A stretch of 64,000 bases of DNA from Photobacterium sanguinicancri (GTDB lineage Bacteria; Pseudomonadota; Gammaproteobacteria; Enterobacterales; Vibrionaceae), in assembly GCF_024346675.1 (NCBI RefSeq), contig NZ_AP024850.1, positions 3,472,001-3,536,000 of the forward strand, in the 5' to 3' direction. The first letter of the stretch is position 1, and every line of letters begins with the position of its first letter. Positions 19,427 through 29,331 of the stretch are shown piece by piece. The notes under the pieces are model-generated. The model was not told where the DNA came from and searched no databases. It saw only the letters and a program-made list of their open reading frames with translations. The translations under genes were made by a program, and so were the position numbers.

Positions 19427-19455
19427 GTTATAAACGTCTAAGCGATGACAAACAA
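19427..19455 (-). promoter_or_regulatory. Candidate promoter of the brnQ leader
   Basis: On the minus strand TTGTTT (19450-19455) and TATAAC (19427-19432) are separated by 17 nt. This would start a transcript about 70 nt upstream of the leader peptide. Confidence 0.5.
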
Positions 19456-19605
19456 GCACCAAAATTAAATAAGTGATTTGGGTTACACCACAACCGATAA
19501 CCAGCATATTAAGCTGCTTTTTCAGTTGAAATTCAGAACTATCAACTTAACAAGTCAACAACAAGTGCTGCCATTCAACATATTGGGCAAACCACAAACA
19601 ACACG

Positions 19606-19635
19606 CACAAAAAAGGAGCCATCAGGCTCCTTTAT
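19606..19635 (-). terminator. Rho-independent terminator of yjaG
   Basis: On the minus strand AAAGGAGCC / GGCTCCTTT with a TGAT loop, followed by a T-run, 24 bp after the stop. Confidence 0.88.
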
Positions 19636-19658
19636 AGTATTGCGCTATTTAATAACGC

Positions 19659-20246
19659 TTACAGTGCAACACCAATATTACTGACGGGTTCATCACGTAG
19701 CTCTTCACGTAGGCTACGAATTAATTCAATGTCACGCTTTTCTGCATCTTTTAGTGCACGGAAAATAGCCCACTGCACATCCCACTCTTCACATACGGCT
19801 TCATTTTCTTTCTGATTCTCGTGAGTGATTTCCTCACCAGAACGTGCTGTTTCTAAATCAGCAACGGTTTCTGCAGACAAGGTACTGATCTTATTGATCG
19901 TCTCAAGCATTAGATCGCGATCAAGTATTGCATGAAGTAAATCCGCTAAAGCAACACAAGCATCAATCGCTGGGTTAACCGCATAAATATCAAAATCATC
20001 TGCGCTCGGCACAAGATCTTCTAACTTTTCTAGCTGCTTTTCGAAATTAATTTTCGCTGACTTAACCGTTAAAATTTCCCAGATACTATCGAGGATGATT
20101 CGGTACGTATAAGCATCAGCAAACTCCGTTTCCTCACAGAACAGCACATAATTGGGATACATACGTTCACATAGCGACACCATAAAAGTAAGGTGTTGCC
20201 ACGGTTCTAATTTCTCTAAACGAAGCTGAACTGGATTTTTTAACAT
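19659..20246 (-). CDS. yjaG: DUF416 (YjaG) family protein
   Basis: Cytoplasmic, acidic, mostly helical protein of 195 residues, matching E. coli YjaG (196) including NPVQLRLEKLEPWQHLTFM, CERMYPNYVLFCEE and the terminal RDEPVSNIG region. The function is unknown. The frame can be extended to a TTG at 20273, but the ATG at 20246 begins the conserved part. In E. coli it lies next to hupA, whereas here brnQ and the CBS-domain gene are inserted between. Confidence 0.88.
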   Translation of the reverse strand: MLKNPVQLRLEKLEPWQHLTFMVSLCERMYPNYVLFCEETEFADAYTYRIILDSIWEILTVKSAKINFEKQLEKLEDLVPSADDFDIYAVNPAIDACVALADLLHAILDRDLMLETINKISTLSAETVADLETARSGEEITHENQKENEAVCEEWDVQWAIFRALKDAEKRDIELIRSLREELRDEPVSNIGVAL

Positions 20247-20375
20247 GGAATAATCTGCGATAGTGGTTTGCAACGAATTCTACTTGATAATACCAAGCTG
20301 AACAATTAACTACGGGTTTCAACAGCAAGATCGATAAGATTCATATCATAAACATTGGCACAAAAGGAAAATGGC

Positions 20376-21287
20376 ATGCACCAGGTACTGATCGTCTCTC
20401 GTCAACACCGAACCTACCGTGATTTATTGGATAAAGCCGCTTTGCCTGATCTTTCAATAACAGACGATCCTCAGCAAGCCACTATCATTTTAGCGGATCC
20501 GCCACGCATTGCATCTCAGCTAGGCGATTACCCGCAACTCAAGTGGCTACAATCGACATTCGCGGGCGTTGATGCACTCACCAAACCAGCATTACGCCGT
20601 GATTACTGCTTAACCAATGTGCGAGGCTACTTTGGCCAACTGATCAGCGAATATGTACTGGGCTTTTTAATCGACCGTTTCCGCCATATTAGCCATTACC
20701 AGCAGCTGCATCATCAGCAGCAGTGGCAACCTCAGCCCTATCGCTCTTTAGCTGATCTCAAGATGGTTATTCTAGGTACAGGGTCAATCGGTGCCCATCT
20801 TGCTCAGGCTTGCCAAGCACTAGGGCTCGATGTCATCGGAGTGAATCGCAGTGGCCACGCTGCATCACCAGCGTTTAATCGTAACTATTCGTATAACCAA
20901 CTCTCAGATGCCTTTTCTGAAGCCGATATCATCGTATCGACATTACCGGCGACAGATAACACCAATGATATTCTTAATGCAGATAGTCTAAGCCACTGCC
21001 AAGGTGCGTTACTCTTTAATGTGGGGCGAGGTAACGCCATTTGCGAACACGGTTTATTAACAGCGATCAATAATGGTGCAATAGCTCATGCTTACCTTGA
21101 TGTATTCAAGCAAGAACCCCTGCCCCCTACCCATCCTTTCTGGGGACATAGTCAGATCACAATTACTCCTCATATCGCCGCTGAAAGTTTTCCGGATCAA
21201 GTAATGACCATTTTTACAAAGAATTATCATCAATACCGCCAGCAACTGCCCTTAGAATATCAAGTCGATTTCGACCAAGGCTATTAA
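20376..21287 (+). CDS. D-2-hydroxyacid dehydrogenase
   Basis: NAD(P)-dependent oxidoreductase of the D-isomer-specific 2-hydroxyacid dehydrogenase family (303 residues). The Rossmann motif is VILGTGSIGAHLAQA. The catalytic triad is recognisable: Arg in NVGRGNAI, Glu in DVFKQEPLP, and His in TPHIAAES. The substrate is unknown, with glyoxylate/hydroxypyruvate reductase a possibility. The ATG at 20376 has AAGGA 8 nt upstream; a TTG at 20355 is an unlikely alternative. It is followed after 1 bp by the glycosylase-like gene, so the two form an operon. Confidence 0.9.
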   Translation: MHQVLIVSRQHRTYRDLLDKAALPDLSITDDPQQATIILADPPRIASQLGDYPQLKWLQSTFAGVDALTKPALRRDYCLTNVRGYFGQLISEYVLGFLIDRFRHISHYQQLHHQQQWQPQPYRSLADLKMVILGTGSIGAHLAQACQALGLDVIGVNRSGHAASPAFNRNYSYNQLSDAFSEADIIVSTLPATDNTNDILNADSLSHCQGALLFNVGRGNAICEHGLLTAINNGAIAHAYLDVFKQEPLPPTHPFWGHSQITITPHIAAESFPDQVMTIFTKNYHQYRQQLPLEYQVDFDQGY

Positions 21288-21288
21288 G

Positions 21289-21876
21289 ATGGCAACGCAA
21301 CAATTCAGTAACTTACTGGATCGTGTGCGAGCGTGCACGATCTGCCAGGATCATCTCAGTCATGGTGTACGTCCGATCATTCAAGCAAGCCCGAAAGCCA
21401 AGCTTCTGATCATAGGGCAGGCGCCGGGTCTTCGCGTGCATGAAAGTGGCATTCCTTGGAATGATCCCAGCGGTGAGCGATTACGCCGCTGGCTCGATCT
21501 GCCATCTGAAATATTCTATGACGAGACACAAATCGCCATTGTTCCGATGGGCCTTTGCTATCCAGGTAAAGGGAAATCCGGTGACTTACCGCCACGACCA
21601 GAATGTGCACCGCTTTGGCATCCGCAACTATTGCCAGCCCTGCCCAATGTGGGCATGACATTACTGATTGGCCAGTATGCGCAGAATCATTACCTCAGTG
21701 ATAAACCAAAGACCCTGACAGAAACCGTCAAGCAATGGCAAACATGGGCACCCCGCTATTTACCTTTACCCCATCCATCACCGCGCAATACGCTATGGCT
21801 AAAACGTAATCCCTGGTTTGAAGATGAGGTGGTGCCTTATATTCGTGATTACGTCCACCAGCATCTAAAACTGTAA
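21289..21876 (+). CDS. Uracil-DNA glycosylase family protein, four-cysteine type
   Basis: A 195-residue protein of the UDG superfamily (COG1573 type). Motif 1 is GQAPGLRVHESGIPWNDPSG (residues 43-62) and motif 2 is HPSPRN (162-167). Four cysteines at 16, 19, 90 and 106 give the spacing C-x2-C-x70-C-x15-C of the iron-sulphur family 4 enzymes, suggesting a 4Fe-4S cluster. A role in excision of deaminated bases is inferred. It begins 1 bp after the dehydrogenase stop and probably shares its transcript. Confidence 0.82.
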   Translation: MATQQFSNLLDRVRACTICQDHLSHGVRPIIQASPKAKLLIIGQAPGLRVHESGIPWNDPSGERLRRWLDLPSEIFYDETQIAIVPMGLCYPGKGKSGDLPPRPECAPLWHPQLLPALPNVGMTLLIGQYAQNHYLSDKPKTLTETVKQWQTWAPRYLPLPHPSPRNTLWLKRNPWFEDEVVPYIRDYVHQHLKL

Positions 21877-21891
21877 CCGTTTACCTTGCCA

Positions 21892-21928
21892 TAAAAAAAG
21901 CCCACACCGTAAACGGCATGAGCTTCTT
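21892..21928 (-). terminator. Rho-independent terminator of hemE
   Basis: A 13-bp stem with three G-T pairs (AAGCTCATGCCGT / ACGGTGTGGGCTT on the minus strand), followed by six Ts. Confidence 0.85.
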
Positions 21929-21987
21929 AATCGTCTCTATAATAACGCGTGCCTCAAACGGCAAGGGTTAAGCAAAGCGTCAGCGTA

Positions 21988-23055
21988 CTATTTGTGGTAC
22001 GGCTTCGACAGCTCGTGGACCGCGTCAACAAACACACCTGCATTTTCAGGCGGCACATCAAGGTGGATGCCATGACCAAGGTTAAACACGTGGCCTGTAC
22101 CTTCATCGCCATATCCTTCAAGGATAGAAGCCACTTCTTGGCGAATACGCTCAGGCTGGGCGTAAAGCATTGAAGGATCCATATTGCCTTGTAGAGCAAC
22201 TTTATCACCAATGCGCGCTTTCGCATCTGCGATATTAATCGTCCAGTCTAGGCCAACCGCATCACAACCTGTCGCTGCAATTTGCTCTAACCACATACCA
22301 CCATTTTTGGTGAACAAGGTGACAGGTACACGACGACCTTCATTTTCACGGATCAGTGCATCAACAATTTTGTGCATGTAACGCAGTGAGAATTCGTTGT
22401 AATCGCGTGGCGTTAATACACCACCCCATGTATCAAATACCATTACAGATTGCGCACCCGCTTTAATTTGCGCATTCAGGTATTCAATCACGCTATCTGC
22501 TAGCTTATCAAGTAACAGGTGCAGGGTTTGTGGCTCTGCGTACATCATCTTCTTGATCTTAGTGAACGCTTTCGAGCTGCCACCTTCAACCATGTATGTC
22601 GCTAGTGTCCATGGACTACCAGAAAAGCCAATCAACGGTACTTCGCCTTGCAGATCTTTACGGATCTGACGAACGGCGTTCATCACGTATTGCAGCTCGC
22701 CTTCTGGATCGGGCAGGCCAATCTTCTCTACGTCTGCTTTACAGGTAATTGGGCGCTCAAATTTAGGGCCTTCACCCGCTTCAAAGTACAGACCAAGACC
22801 CATCGCATCTGGAATGGTCAGAATGTCCGAGAATAGGATCGCCGCATCCAGCGGGAAACGACGCAATGGCTGAAGGGTTACTTCACTTGCCAACTCAGCA
22901 TTCTTACATAGCGACATGAAATCACCAGCGACGCTACGTGTTGCACGGTACTCTGGAAGATAACGGCCAGCTTGACGCATCATCCACACAGGGGTGCAAT
23001 CTACAGGTTGCTTCAGCAACGCACGTAGGTAACGGTCATTCTTTAATTCGCTCAT
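21988..23055 (-). CDS. hemE: Uroporphyrinogen decarboxylase
   Basis: Decarboxylates uroporphyrinogen III to coproporphyrinogen III in haem synthesis. The 355-residue form starts [18 protein letters not shown] as in E. coli. The substrate-binding [16 protein letters not shown] and [13 protein letters not shown] (catalytic Asp) motifs are intact. The ATG at 23055 has GGAG 7 nt upstream; an ATG at 23067 is in frame but less likely. It is the second gene after nudC on the minus strand, 242 bp apart, and a putative small RNA lies in the gap on the plus strand. Confidence 0.97.
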   Translation of the reverse strand: MSELKNDRYLRALLKQPVDCTPVWMMRQAGRYLPEYRATRSVAGDFMSLCKNAELASEVTLQPLRRFPLDAAILFSDILTIPDAMGLGLYFEAGEGPKFERPITCKADVEKIGLPDPEGELQYVMNAVRQIRKDLQGEVPLIGFSGSPWTLATYMVEGGSSKAFTKIKKMMYAEPQTLHLLLDKLADSVIEYLNAQIKAGAQSVMVFDTWGGVLTPRDYNEFSLRYMHKIVDALIRENEGRRVPVTLFTKNGGMWLEQIAATGCDAVGLDWTINIADAKARIGDKVALQGNMDPSMLYAQPERIRQEVASILEGYGDEGTGHVFNLGHGIHLDVPPENAGVFVDAVHELSKPYHK

Positions 23056-23165
23056 TTGAAACTCCATGGGTAAATTCTGTCGCGTATTGTATCACTCCCT
23101 AGCGGCAACAAAAGAGGGCAATTGTTAAGCAGATCAAGTTTACTGCAACATTCTCATTACTCTAT

Positions 23166-23279
23166 TTGTGAGAACCCCACCAGACGTGATACAAAACGGA
23201 CGTGCTAGCAATAATAACAACTACTTACTCTATAGAGAGTAATGATTCACACCTTTCCCTCCCATTGGAGGGTTTTTTT
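23166..23279 (+). ncRNA. Putative small RNA between hemE and nudC
   Basis: A plus-strand unit with no plus-strand gene upstream for 1.3 kb. TTGTGA (23166-23171) and an extended -10 TGATACAAA (TACAAA 23190-23195) form a candidate promoter with an 18-nt spacer. A predicted transcript of about 78 nt holds hairpin TTACTCT / AGAGTAA (23225-23242), a linker containing CCTTTCCC, and a terminator CCCTCC / GGAGGG (23257-23272) with seven Ts (23273-23279). I do not recognise it as a named Vibrio small RNA. Expression is untested. Confidence 0.5.
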
Positions 23280-23296
23280 ATATTTTCCGTTAGCAC

Positions 23297-24085
23297 TTAC
23301 ACTTTAGGGTTATTCATTAACTCGAGTGATAACTCAATCAGATGCCGTGCAATCGTTCCCGCCGGGGCAACCTCGGGCATATTCTCTTTTGTCGCCCAAA
23401 CCGCATCACTCAACTCGGTATAATCCGGTTTTAATTGACCACTTTGATAATCAGCCAAGAAGCCCATCATCACATTGGACGGGAATGCCCAAGGCTGACT
23501 ACCAACATAACGAATATTGGCAACCGTTATCCCTGTTTCTTCTAGGACTTCACGCGCAACACATTGCTCTAAGGTTTCTCCCGCTTCGACAAATCCGGCG
23601 ATAACGGTGTACATTCCCGTTTTATGGCGAGGGTGCTGAGCAAGTAGCAATTCATGCTCTCGGCGTACAGCAACAATGACACACGGTGAAACACGCGGAT
23701 AATGCTGGCTACCGCACTGCTGACACACCATGGCTAATTCTTTTGTTCCAAGCACACATGTACCGCCACAGGCAGAACAAAAGCCTTGAGTGTGGAACAT
23801 GTGAGATAGTTGCGTCGCACGCCCAGCTAAATCAAATAACGCAGGCGGTAACCCAAGTAATTCTCTTTGCGTGTAAAATCCTGAACTATCAGCACCTTCA
23901 GGTGCCTCTAACCAATACACTGGGCGATTGTCGTATTCACCAATCTTGACTGCCATATCAGCACCAAACGCCAACTCTTTAGCATCTAGCAGAGGAAGAG
24001 CCCCTTGTGTAAGGTAAAGCTTACGATCTTGTACTACACACCAATACGCTAATTCTCGTTTTTTTAACATCAATGTCACATCCAT
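23297..24085 (-). CDS. nudC: NADH pyrophosphatase / RNA decapping hydrolase
   Basis: Nudix hydrolase that cleaves NADH and removes NAD caps from RNA 5' ends. The 262 residues include the zinc ribbon Cys103, Cys106, Cys121, Cys124, the Nudix box at 164-186 (GFVEAGETLEQCVAREVLEE), and the NudC signature SQPWAFPSN at 196-204. Order rsd, nudC, hemE is the same as in E. coli; rsd is divergent from it. Confidence 0.96.
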   Translation of the reverse strand: MDVTLMLKKRELAYWCVVQDRKLYLTQGALPLLDAKELAFGADMAVKIGEYDNRPVYWLEAPEGADSSGFYTQRELLGLPPALFDLAGRATQLSHMFHTQGFCSACGGTCVLGTKELAMVCQQCGSQHYPRVSPCVIVAVRREHELLLAQHPRHKTGMYTVIAGFVEAGETLEQCVAREVLEETGITVANIRYVGSQPWAFPSNVMMGFLADYQSGQLKPDYTELSDAVWATKENMPEVAPAGTIARHLIELSLELMNNPKV

Positions 24086-24220
24086 CCTTGCAGGGTTTCG
24101 TTTTTACTGGCAATCTAAACTTGATAACGGAATATTAATCCGCATACAAGGTTCTCTTTATTAAGAGTTTCATGGGTATAGTATCTTGTTAGGATACTGC
24201 TAGATCATGAGGGCATGATC

Positions 24221-24703
24221 ATGTTAAGTAAATTTGAACAAGTAAAACAACAATGGGGCGGCACCAGCGATGTTATTGATCACTGGTTAATGTCACGTCA
24301 GCAGTTGCTCATTGATTACTGTAAACTTGCAGGGCTACCACCCTTTGATAACAGTAAAAATCAACTACCTGAAGCCTCTCAATTACAGCTCTTCTCACAG
24401 CAACTCGTCGATTATATCTCAGCTGGTCATTTTAAAATCTACGACATGGTAATGGCTCGTTGGAATGATACGGGGTATTCACCAACTGAAGACATTTCTC
24501 TGCTATACGCTAAAATCACCCAAACCACTGACCCATTATTAAACTTTGCAGATCGCTACTGTGATGCAGATGAAGCAAGCACCATGGATGATTTTGACCT
24601 GCACCTATCAGCAGTCGGTGAACTTATTGAGCAACGCTTTGCGCTAGAAGATCAACTTATCGAGCTCATTAGCGAAAGTCTGGCTTGCCCTCCGGGCGCC
24701 TAG
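24221..24703 (+). CDS. rsd: Sigma-70 regulator Rsd
   Basis: Anti-sigma factor that binds sigma-70 (RpoD) in stationary phase and, in E. coli, also SpoT. The 160 residues match the family (158 in E. coli). Conserved segments are FEQVKQQWGGTSDVIDHWL, the RQQLLIDYCKLAG segment, and HFKIYDMVMARW. The ATG at 24221 is preferred to that at 24215, because GAGG lies 8 nt upstream of the former but only 2 nt from the latter. It is convergent with rpoC. Confidence 0.93.
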   Translation: MLSKFEQVKQQWGGTSDVIDHWLMSRQQLLIDYCKLAGLPPFDNSKNQLPEASQLQLFSQQLVDYISAGHFKIYDMVMARWNDTGYSPTEDISLLYAKITQTTDPLLNFADRYCDADEASTMDDFDLHLSAVGELIEQRFALEDQLIELISESLACPPGA

Positions 24704-24965
24704 TACTCATCATCGTCTTATATAAACGGTGAGGCAGCGATGCTGCTTCTCGTTGCGCCTGTCATATCTGAAATACTTCTCACGTGTTTCGTTGCCCTCC
24801 GCGAAACCACGTTAAGATACTCGCTGCTCCCTCTTAAAATACCCATATTAATACCCACACTGCCTCTCAATATAGGGATTAATATCAGAGCATTAACCAC
24901 TTCCAGCCCCCCTCTTATTTCATTACAGATCCACACCTATCAAATATTCCTGATCGCCAGAAAAC
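24704..24965. other. Inverted-repeat-rich spacer between rsd and rpoC
   Basis: About 260 bp with no supported gene. It holds at least four inverted repeats: 24731-24738 / 24742-24749, 24782-24791 / 24802-24812 (one bulge), 24812-24817 / 24832-24837, and 24845-24856 / 24875-24885. None has a following T-run. Nothing marks it as a known element. Confidence 0.5.
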
Positions 24966-24996
24966 AAAAAGGCATCCCGGAGGATGCCTTTTTTAT
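24966..24996. terminator. Bidirectional terminator after rpoBC
   Basis: A 12-bp stem (AAAAAGGCATCC / GGATGCCTTTTT), loop CGGA, with T-runs on both strands. It ends the rpoBC transcript on the minus strand and could stop rsd transcripts from the other side. Confidence 0.92.
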
Positions 24997-25020
24997 ATCA
25001 ATCAAGTATGAATACTATGA

Positions 25021-28000
25021 TTAATCGTCGTTCAGACCCGCATTAAGCAGTGCTGCTAGATCTTGAGTCGCTTGCTCTTGATCTACTTGAGGCGCTACTG
25101 GCTCAAGCTCTGCATTACGCTCGTTCTGACGGCGCTGGTGGTAAGAGAAACCTGTACCCGCAGGGATCAGACGACCCACGATTACGTTTTCTTTCAGACC
25201 ACGAAGCTCATCACGCTTACCAGAAACCGCAGCTTCAGTAAGTACGCGAGTCGTTTCTTGGAACGATGCAGCTGAGATGAATGACTCAGTCGCTAGCGAT
25301 GCTTTCGTAATACCTAGAAGGTCACGAGAGAACGTTGCGATACGCTTACCTTCAGCTTCTAGCTGACGGTTTGCAATAGTCACACGAGAGAACTCAACTT
25401 GCTCGCCAGGTAGGAAATCAGAATCTCCAGCCACAACGATAGTTACCTTACGTAGCATTTGACGAACGATAGTCTCAATGTGCTTATCGTTAATCTTAAC
25501 GCCTTGTAGACGGTAAACTTCCTGTACTTCGTTCACAATGTATTCTGCTACTGCGTGAACACCACGTAGACGTAGAATATCGTGCGGAGTTTCAGGACCA
25601 TCGGCGATTACATCACCACACTCAACCTTCTCACCTTCGAATACGTTCAACTGACGCCATTTATGGATCATTTCTTCGTATGCGTTGCCTTCAGCAGGCG
25701 TGATGATTAGGCGACGTTTACCTTTCGTTTCTTTACCGAACGAAACCGTACCCGTGATTTCTGCAAGAATTGCAGGCTCTTTCGGTTTACGTGCTTCGAA
25801 CAAGTCAGCTACGCGAGGTAGACCACCGGTGATATCTTTAGTACCACTTGATGCTTGTGGGATACGTGCAAGCGTATCACCGATACCAACCATTGCACCG
25901 TCTTCAAGCTGAACGATCGCTTTGCCAGGTAGGAAGTATTGTGCTGGCATTTCAGTGCCGGCGATCATTACATCGTTACCTTGCTCATCAACTAGCTTAA
26001 CCGTTGGACGCATGTCTTTACCTGCACCAGTACGCTCAGCAGCGTCTAGTAGGGTAATCATAGACAGACCCGTTAGGTCATCAGTTTGACGAGAGATCGT
26101 CACGCCATCAATCATATCAACGAACTGGATACGACCAGCCACTTCAGTGATGATTGGCATTGTGTGCGGATCCCAGTTAGCGATTACATCGCCAGCTGCA
26201 ACCAAATCACCATCGCCACGAGACAGGTGTGAACCGTAAGGTAGTTTATAGTTCTCTTTAGTACGGCCAAATTCATCAATGATGCTCATTTGAGACGCAC
26301 GAGAAGTAATAACTAACTTACCATCGCTGTTTGTTACAAACTTAGCATTCTGTAGTTTCACAGAACCTTTGTTTTTAACTTGAATGCTGTTTTCCGCAGC
26401 TGCTGCAGATGCCGCACCACCGATGTGGAACGTACGCATCGTTAGCTGTGTACCTGGTTCACCGATTGATTGTGCAGCAACAACACCTACTGCTTCACCA
26501 GTGTTAACCAAGTGACCACGTGCTAGGTCACGGCCGTAACAGTTCTTACAACAACCGAAGTCATTTTCACATGTTACAACAGAGCGTACTTTAACTTGGT
26601 CGACAGAGTTCTCTTCCAGGATTTCACACCACTTCTCATCAAGAAGGGTGTTACGTGGAGCAAGAATTTCATCAGTACCAGGTTTGATAACGTCTTCAGC
26701 AACAACACGACCAAGAACACGATCGCCTAGTTGTTCTTTAACATCACCGCCTTCAACTAGTGGCATCATAGTGATACCAGCATGTGTACCACAATCATCC
26801 GCAGTAATTACTACGTCTTGTGCTACGTCTACTAGACGACGTGTTAGGTAACCGGAGTTCGCTGTCTTAAGTGCGGTATCGGCAAGACCCTTACGAGCAC
26901 CGTGCGTAGAGATGAAGTACTGTAGTACGTTCAGACCTTCACGGAAGTTCGCAGTGATCGGCGTTTCGATGATTGAGCCATCCGGCTTAGCCATCAGACC
27001 ACGCATACCAGCAAGCTGACGAATCTGCGCTGCAGAACCACGAGCACCAGAATCGGCCATCATGTAAACACTGTTGAACGATTTCTGTTGTTCTTCTTCA
27101 CCGTCACGGTTAATAACAGTATCGAAAGACAAGTTATCCATCATCGCTTTAGCAACTTGCTCATTCGCTGTTGCCCAGATATCGATAACTTTGTTGTAAC
27201 GTTCGCCAGCTGTTACTAGACCAGATTGGAACTGCTCTTGGATTTCAGCAACTTCTGCTTCTGCTTCTGCGATCTTAGTGTACTTCGCGTCAGGTACAAC
27301 CATATCGTCGATACCAACAGACACACCAGATAGTGCAGCGTAAGCAAAACCTGTGTACATGATTTGGTCAGCGAAGACTACAGTGTCTTTCATGCCCAAT
27401 TCACGGTAACAAGTGTTAAGCAGTTTAGAAATTTGTTTCTTACCTAGTGCTTCAGTGTTCACAAGATCGTATGAAAGACCTTTAGGAACAATTTGCCATA
27501 GGATTGCACGACCAACAGTTGTATCAACAAGCTTAGTATCAGCAACTAGGTTGCCTTGCTCGTCGTAGCTGTGCTCGGTGATGCGAACTTTAACGCGAGC
27601 GTGTAGTTCTGCGTTACCAGTACGGTATGCCTTTTCAGCTTCAGATGAGCCTTCAAGGTACATGCCTTCACCCTTCGCGTTGATACGATCACGCGTCATG
27701 TAGTAAAGACCCAATACAACATCCTGAGAAGGAACGATGATCGGATCACCAGACGCTGGCGATAGGATGTTATTGGTAGACATCATCAGTGCACGTGCTT
27801 CAAGCTGTGCTTCCAGAGTTAGAGGTACGTGTACCGCCATCTGGTCACCATCGAAGTCGGCGTTGTATGCCGCACACACTAGTGGGTGAAGCTGAATCGC
27901 TTTACCTTCGATTAGTACTGGTTCAAATGCCTGAATACCTAAACGGTGCAGTGTTGGTGCACGGTTAAGCATTACTGGGTGTTCGCGGATCACTTCGTCT

Positions 28001-29235
28001 AGGATATCCCAAACAACAGCTTCTTCGCGCTCAACCATTTTCTTAGCAGCTTTGATTGTCGTTGCTAGGCCACGAGTCTCTAGTTTGCCGTAGATAAACG
28101 GTTTGAATAGCTCAAGTGCCATCTTCTTAGGAAGACCACACTGATGCAGACGTAAGTATGGACCTACGGTGATAACAGAACGACCTGAGTAGTCTACACG
28201 CTTACCAAGCAAGTTCTGACGGAAACGACCTTGTTTACCCTTGATCATATCAGCAAGAGATTTCAGAGGACGTTTGTTCGAACCTGTGATAGCGCGGCCA
28301 CGACGACCATTATCAAGCAATGCATCAACAGACTCCTGAAGCATACGTTTTTCGTTACGTACGATAATATCAGGTGCTGCAAGATCCAGTAGACGCTTCA
28401 GACGGTTGTTACGGTTGATTACGCGACGGTACAGATCATTCAAATCTGAAGTAGCGAAACGGCCACCATCTAGCGGTACCAACGGACGAAGATCCGGCGG
28501 TAGTACTGGAAGTACAGACAGGATCATCCACTCTGGGTTGTTACCTGACTGTAGGAATGCTTCTACAAGCTTAAGACGCTTGGTCAGTTTCTTACGCTTA
28601 GTTTCAGAGTTAGTTTCTTCTAGCTCTTCGCGCATGTTTTCGATTTCAGCATTTAGGTCCATGTTGCCTAAAAGTGCTTTAACCGCTTCTGCACCCATCT
28701 TCGCGTCGAACTCATCGCCCCACTCTTCAAGTGCATCCAAGTACTGCTCTTCTGAAAGCAGTTGGCTACGCTCAAGGTTGGTCATGCCTGGTTCGATAAC
28801 GACATATGATTCGAAGTAAAGAACACGTTCGATATCACGTAGCGGGATGTCCATTAACAGACCGATACGAGATGGAAGTGACTTTAAGAACCAGATGTGA
28901 GCTACAGGTGAAGCTAACTCAATGTGACCCATACGTTCGCGACGTACTTTAGTCTGAGTTACTTCAACGCCACATTTTTCACAAATAACACCGCGGTGTT
29001 TTAGGCGTTTGTATTTACCACAAAGACATTCGTAGTCTTTTACCGGGCCAAAAATACGTGCACAGAAAAGACCGTCACGCTCAGGCTTAAAGGTACGGTA
29101 GTTGATGGTTTCTGGCTTTTTAACTTCACCAAAAGACCATGAACGGATCATGTCAGGTGAAGCAAGACCGATTTTGATTGCATCAAATTCTTCGGTCTTA
29201 TGTTGTGCTTTCAGAAACTTAAGTAAGTCTTTCAC
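25021..29235 (-). CDS. rpoC: RNA polymerase beta' subunit
   Basis: Large catalytic subunit of RNA polymerase (1404 residues, E. coli 1407). The N-terminal zinc site ([20 protein letters not shown]), the absolutely conserved catalytic [12 protein letters not shown], and the second zinc site with Cys residues in [19 protein letters not shown] are intact. rpoB is 96 bp upstream; a 10-bp hairpin lies in the gap. Confidence 0.99.
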   Translation of the reverse strand: MKDLLKFLKAQHKTEEFDAIKIGLASPDMIRSWSFGEVKKPETINYRTFKPERDGLFCARIFGPVKDYECLCGKYKRLKHRGVICEKCGVEVTQTKVRRERMGHIELASPVAHIWFLKSLPSRIGLLMDIPLRDIERVLYFESYVVIEPGMTNLERSQLLSEEQYLDALEEWGDEFDAKMGAEAVKALLGNMDLNAEIENMREELEETNSETKRKKLTKRLKLVEAFLQSGNNPEWMILSVLPVLPPDLRPLVPLDGGRFATSDLNDLYRRVINRNNRLKRLLDLAAPDIIVRNEKRMLQESVDALLDNGRRGRAITGSNKRPLKSLADMIKGKQGRFRQNLLGKRVDYSGRSVITVGPYLRLHQCGLPKKMALELFKPFIYGKLETRGLATTIKAAKKMVEREEAVVWDILDEVIREHPVMLNRAPTLHRLGIQAFEPVLIEGKAIQLHPLVCAAYNADFDGDQMAVHVPLTLEAQLEARALMMSTNNILSPASGDPIIVPSQDVVLGLYYMTRDRINAKGEGMYLEGSSEAEKAYRTGNAELHARVKVRITEHSYDEQGNLVADTKLVDTTVGRAILWQIVPKGLSYDLVNTEALGKKQISKLLNTCYRELGMKDTVVFADQIMYTGFAYAALSGVSVGIDDMVVPDAKYTKIAEAEAEVAEIQEQFQSGLVTAGERYNKVIDIWATANEQVAKAMMDNLSFDTVINRDGEEEQQKSFNSVYMMADSGARGSAAQIRQLAGMRGLMAKPDGSIIETPITANFREGLNVLQYFISTHGARKGLADTALKTANSGYLTRRLVDVAQDVVITADDCGTHAGITMMPLVEGGDVKEQLGDRVLGRVVAEDVIKPGTDEILAPRNTLLDEKWCEILEENSVDQVKVRSVVTCENDFGCCKNCYGRDLARGHLVNTGEAVGVVAAQSIGEPGTQLTMRTFHIGGAASAAAAENSIQVKNKGSVKLQNAKFVTNSDGKLVITSRASQMSIIDEFGRTKENYKLPYGSHLSRGDGDLVAAGDVIANWDPHTMPIITEVAGRIQFVDMIDGVTISRQTDDLTGLSMITLLDAAERTGAGKDMRPTVKLVDEQGNDVMIAGTEMPAQYFLPGKAIVQLEDGAMVGIGDTLARIPQASSGTKDITGGLPRVADLFEARKPKEPAILAEITGTVSFGKETKGKRRLIITPAEGNAYEEMIHKWRQLNVFEGEKVECGDVIADGPETPHDILRLRGVHAVAEYIVNEVQEVYRLQGVKINDKHIETIVRQMLRKVTIVVAGDSDFLPGEQVEFSRVTIANRQLEAEGKRIATFSRDLLGITKASLATESFISAASFQETTRVLTEAAVSGKRDELRGLKENVIVGRLIPAGTGFSYHQRRQNERNAELEPVAPQVDQEQATQDLAALLNAGLNDD

Positions 29236-29264
29236 ATTCGGCTCCTGTGAGGAGTTGACCCATA

Positions 29265-29288
29265 AAGGCGCCAGTCTGCTGGCGCCTT
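29265..29288 (-). other. Hairpin in the rpoB-rpoC intergenic region
   Basis: A 10-bp perfect GC-rich stem (AAGGCGCCAG / CTGGCGCCTT, loop TCTG) without a T-run. It is more likely an mRNA processing or stability element than a terminator. Confidence 0.6.
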
Positions 29289-29331
29289 CATATATATACC
29301 GGAGTAACTAATAAGGTTGGCTAATGCCTAC

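Noticed and set aside
24740..25024. 94-codon plus-strand open frame between rsd and rpoC
   Set aside because: It has a GAGG site but runs through several inverted repeats and the rpoBC terminator into the rpoC end. The composition is not protein-like, and no family is recognisable.
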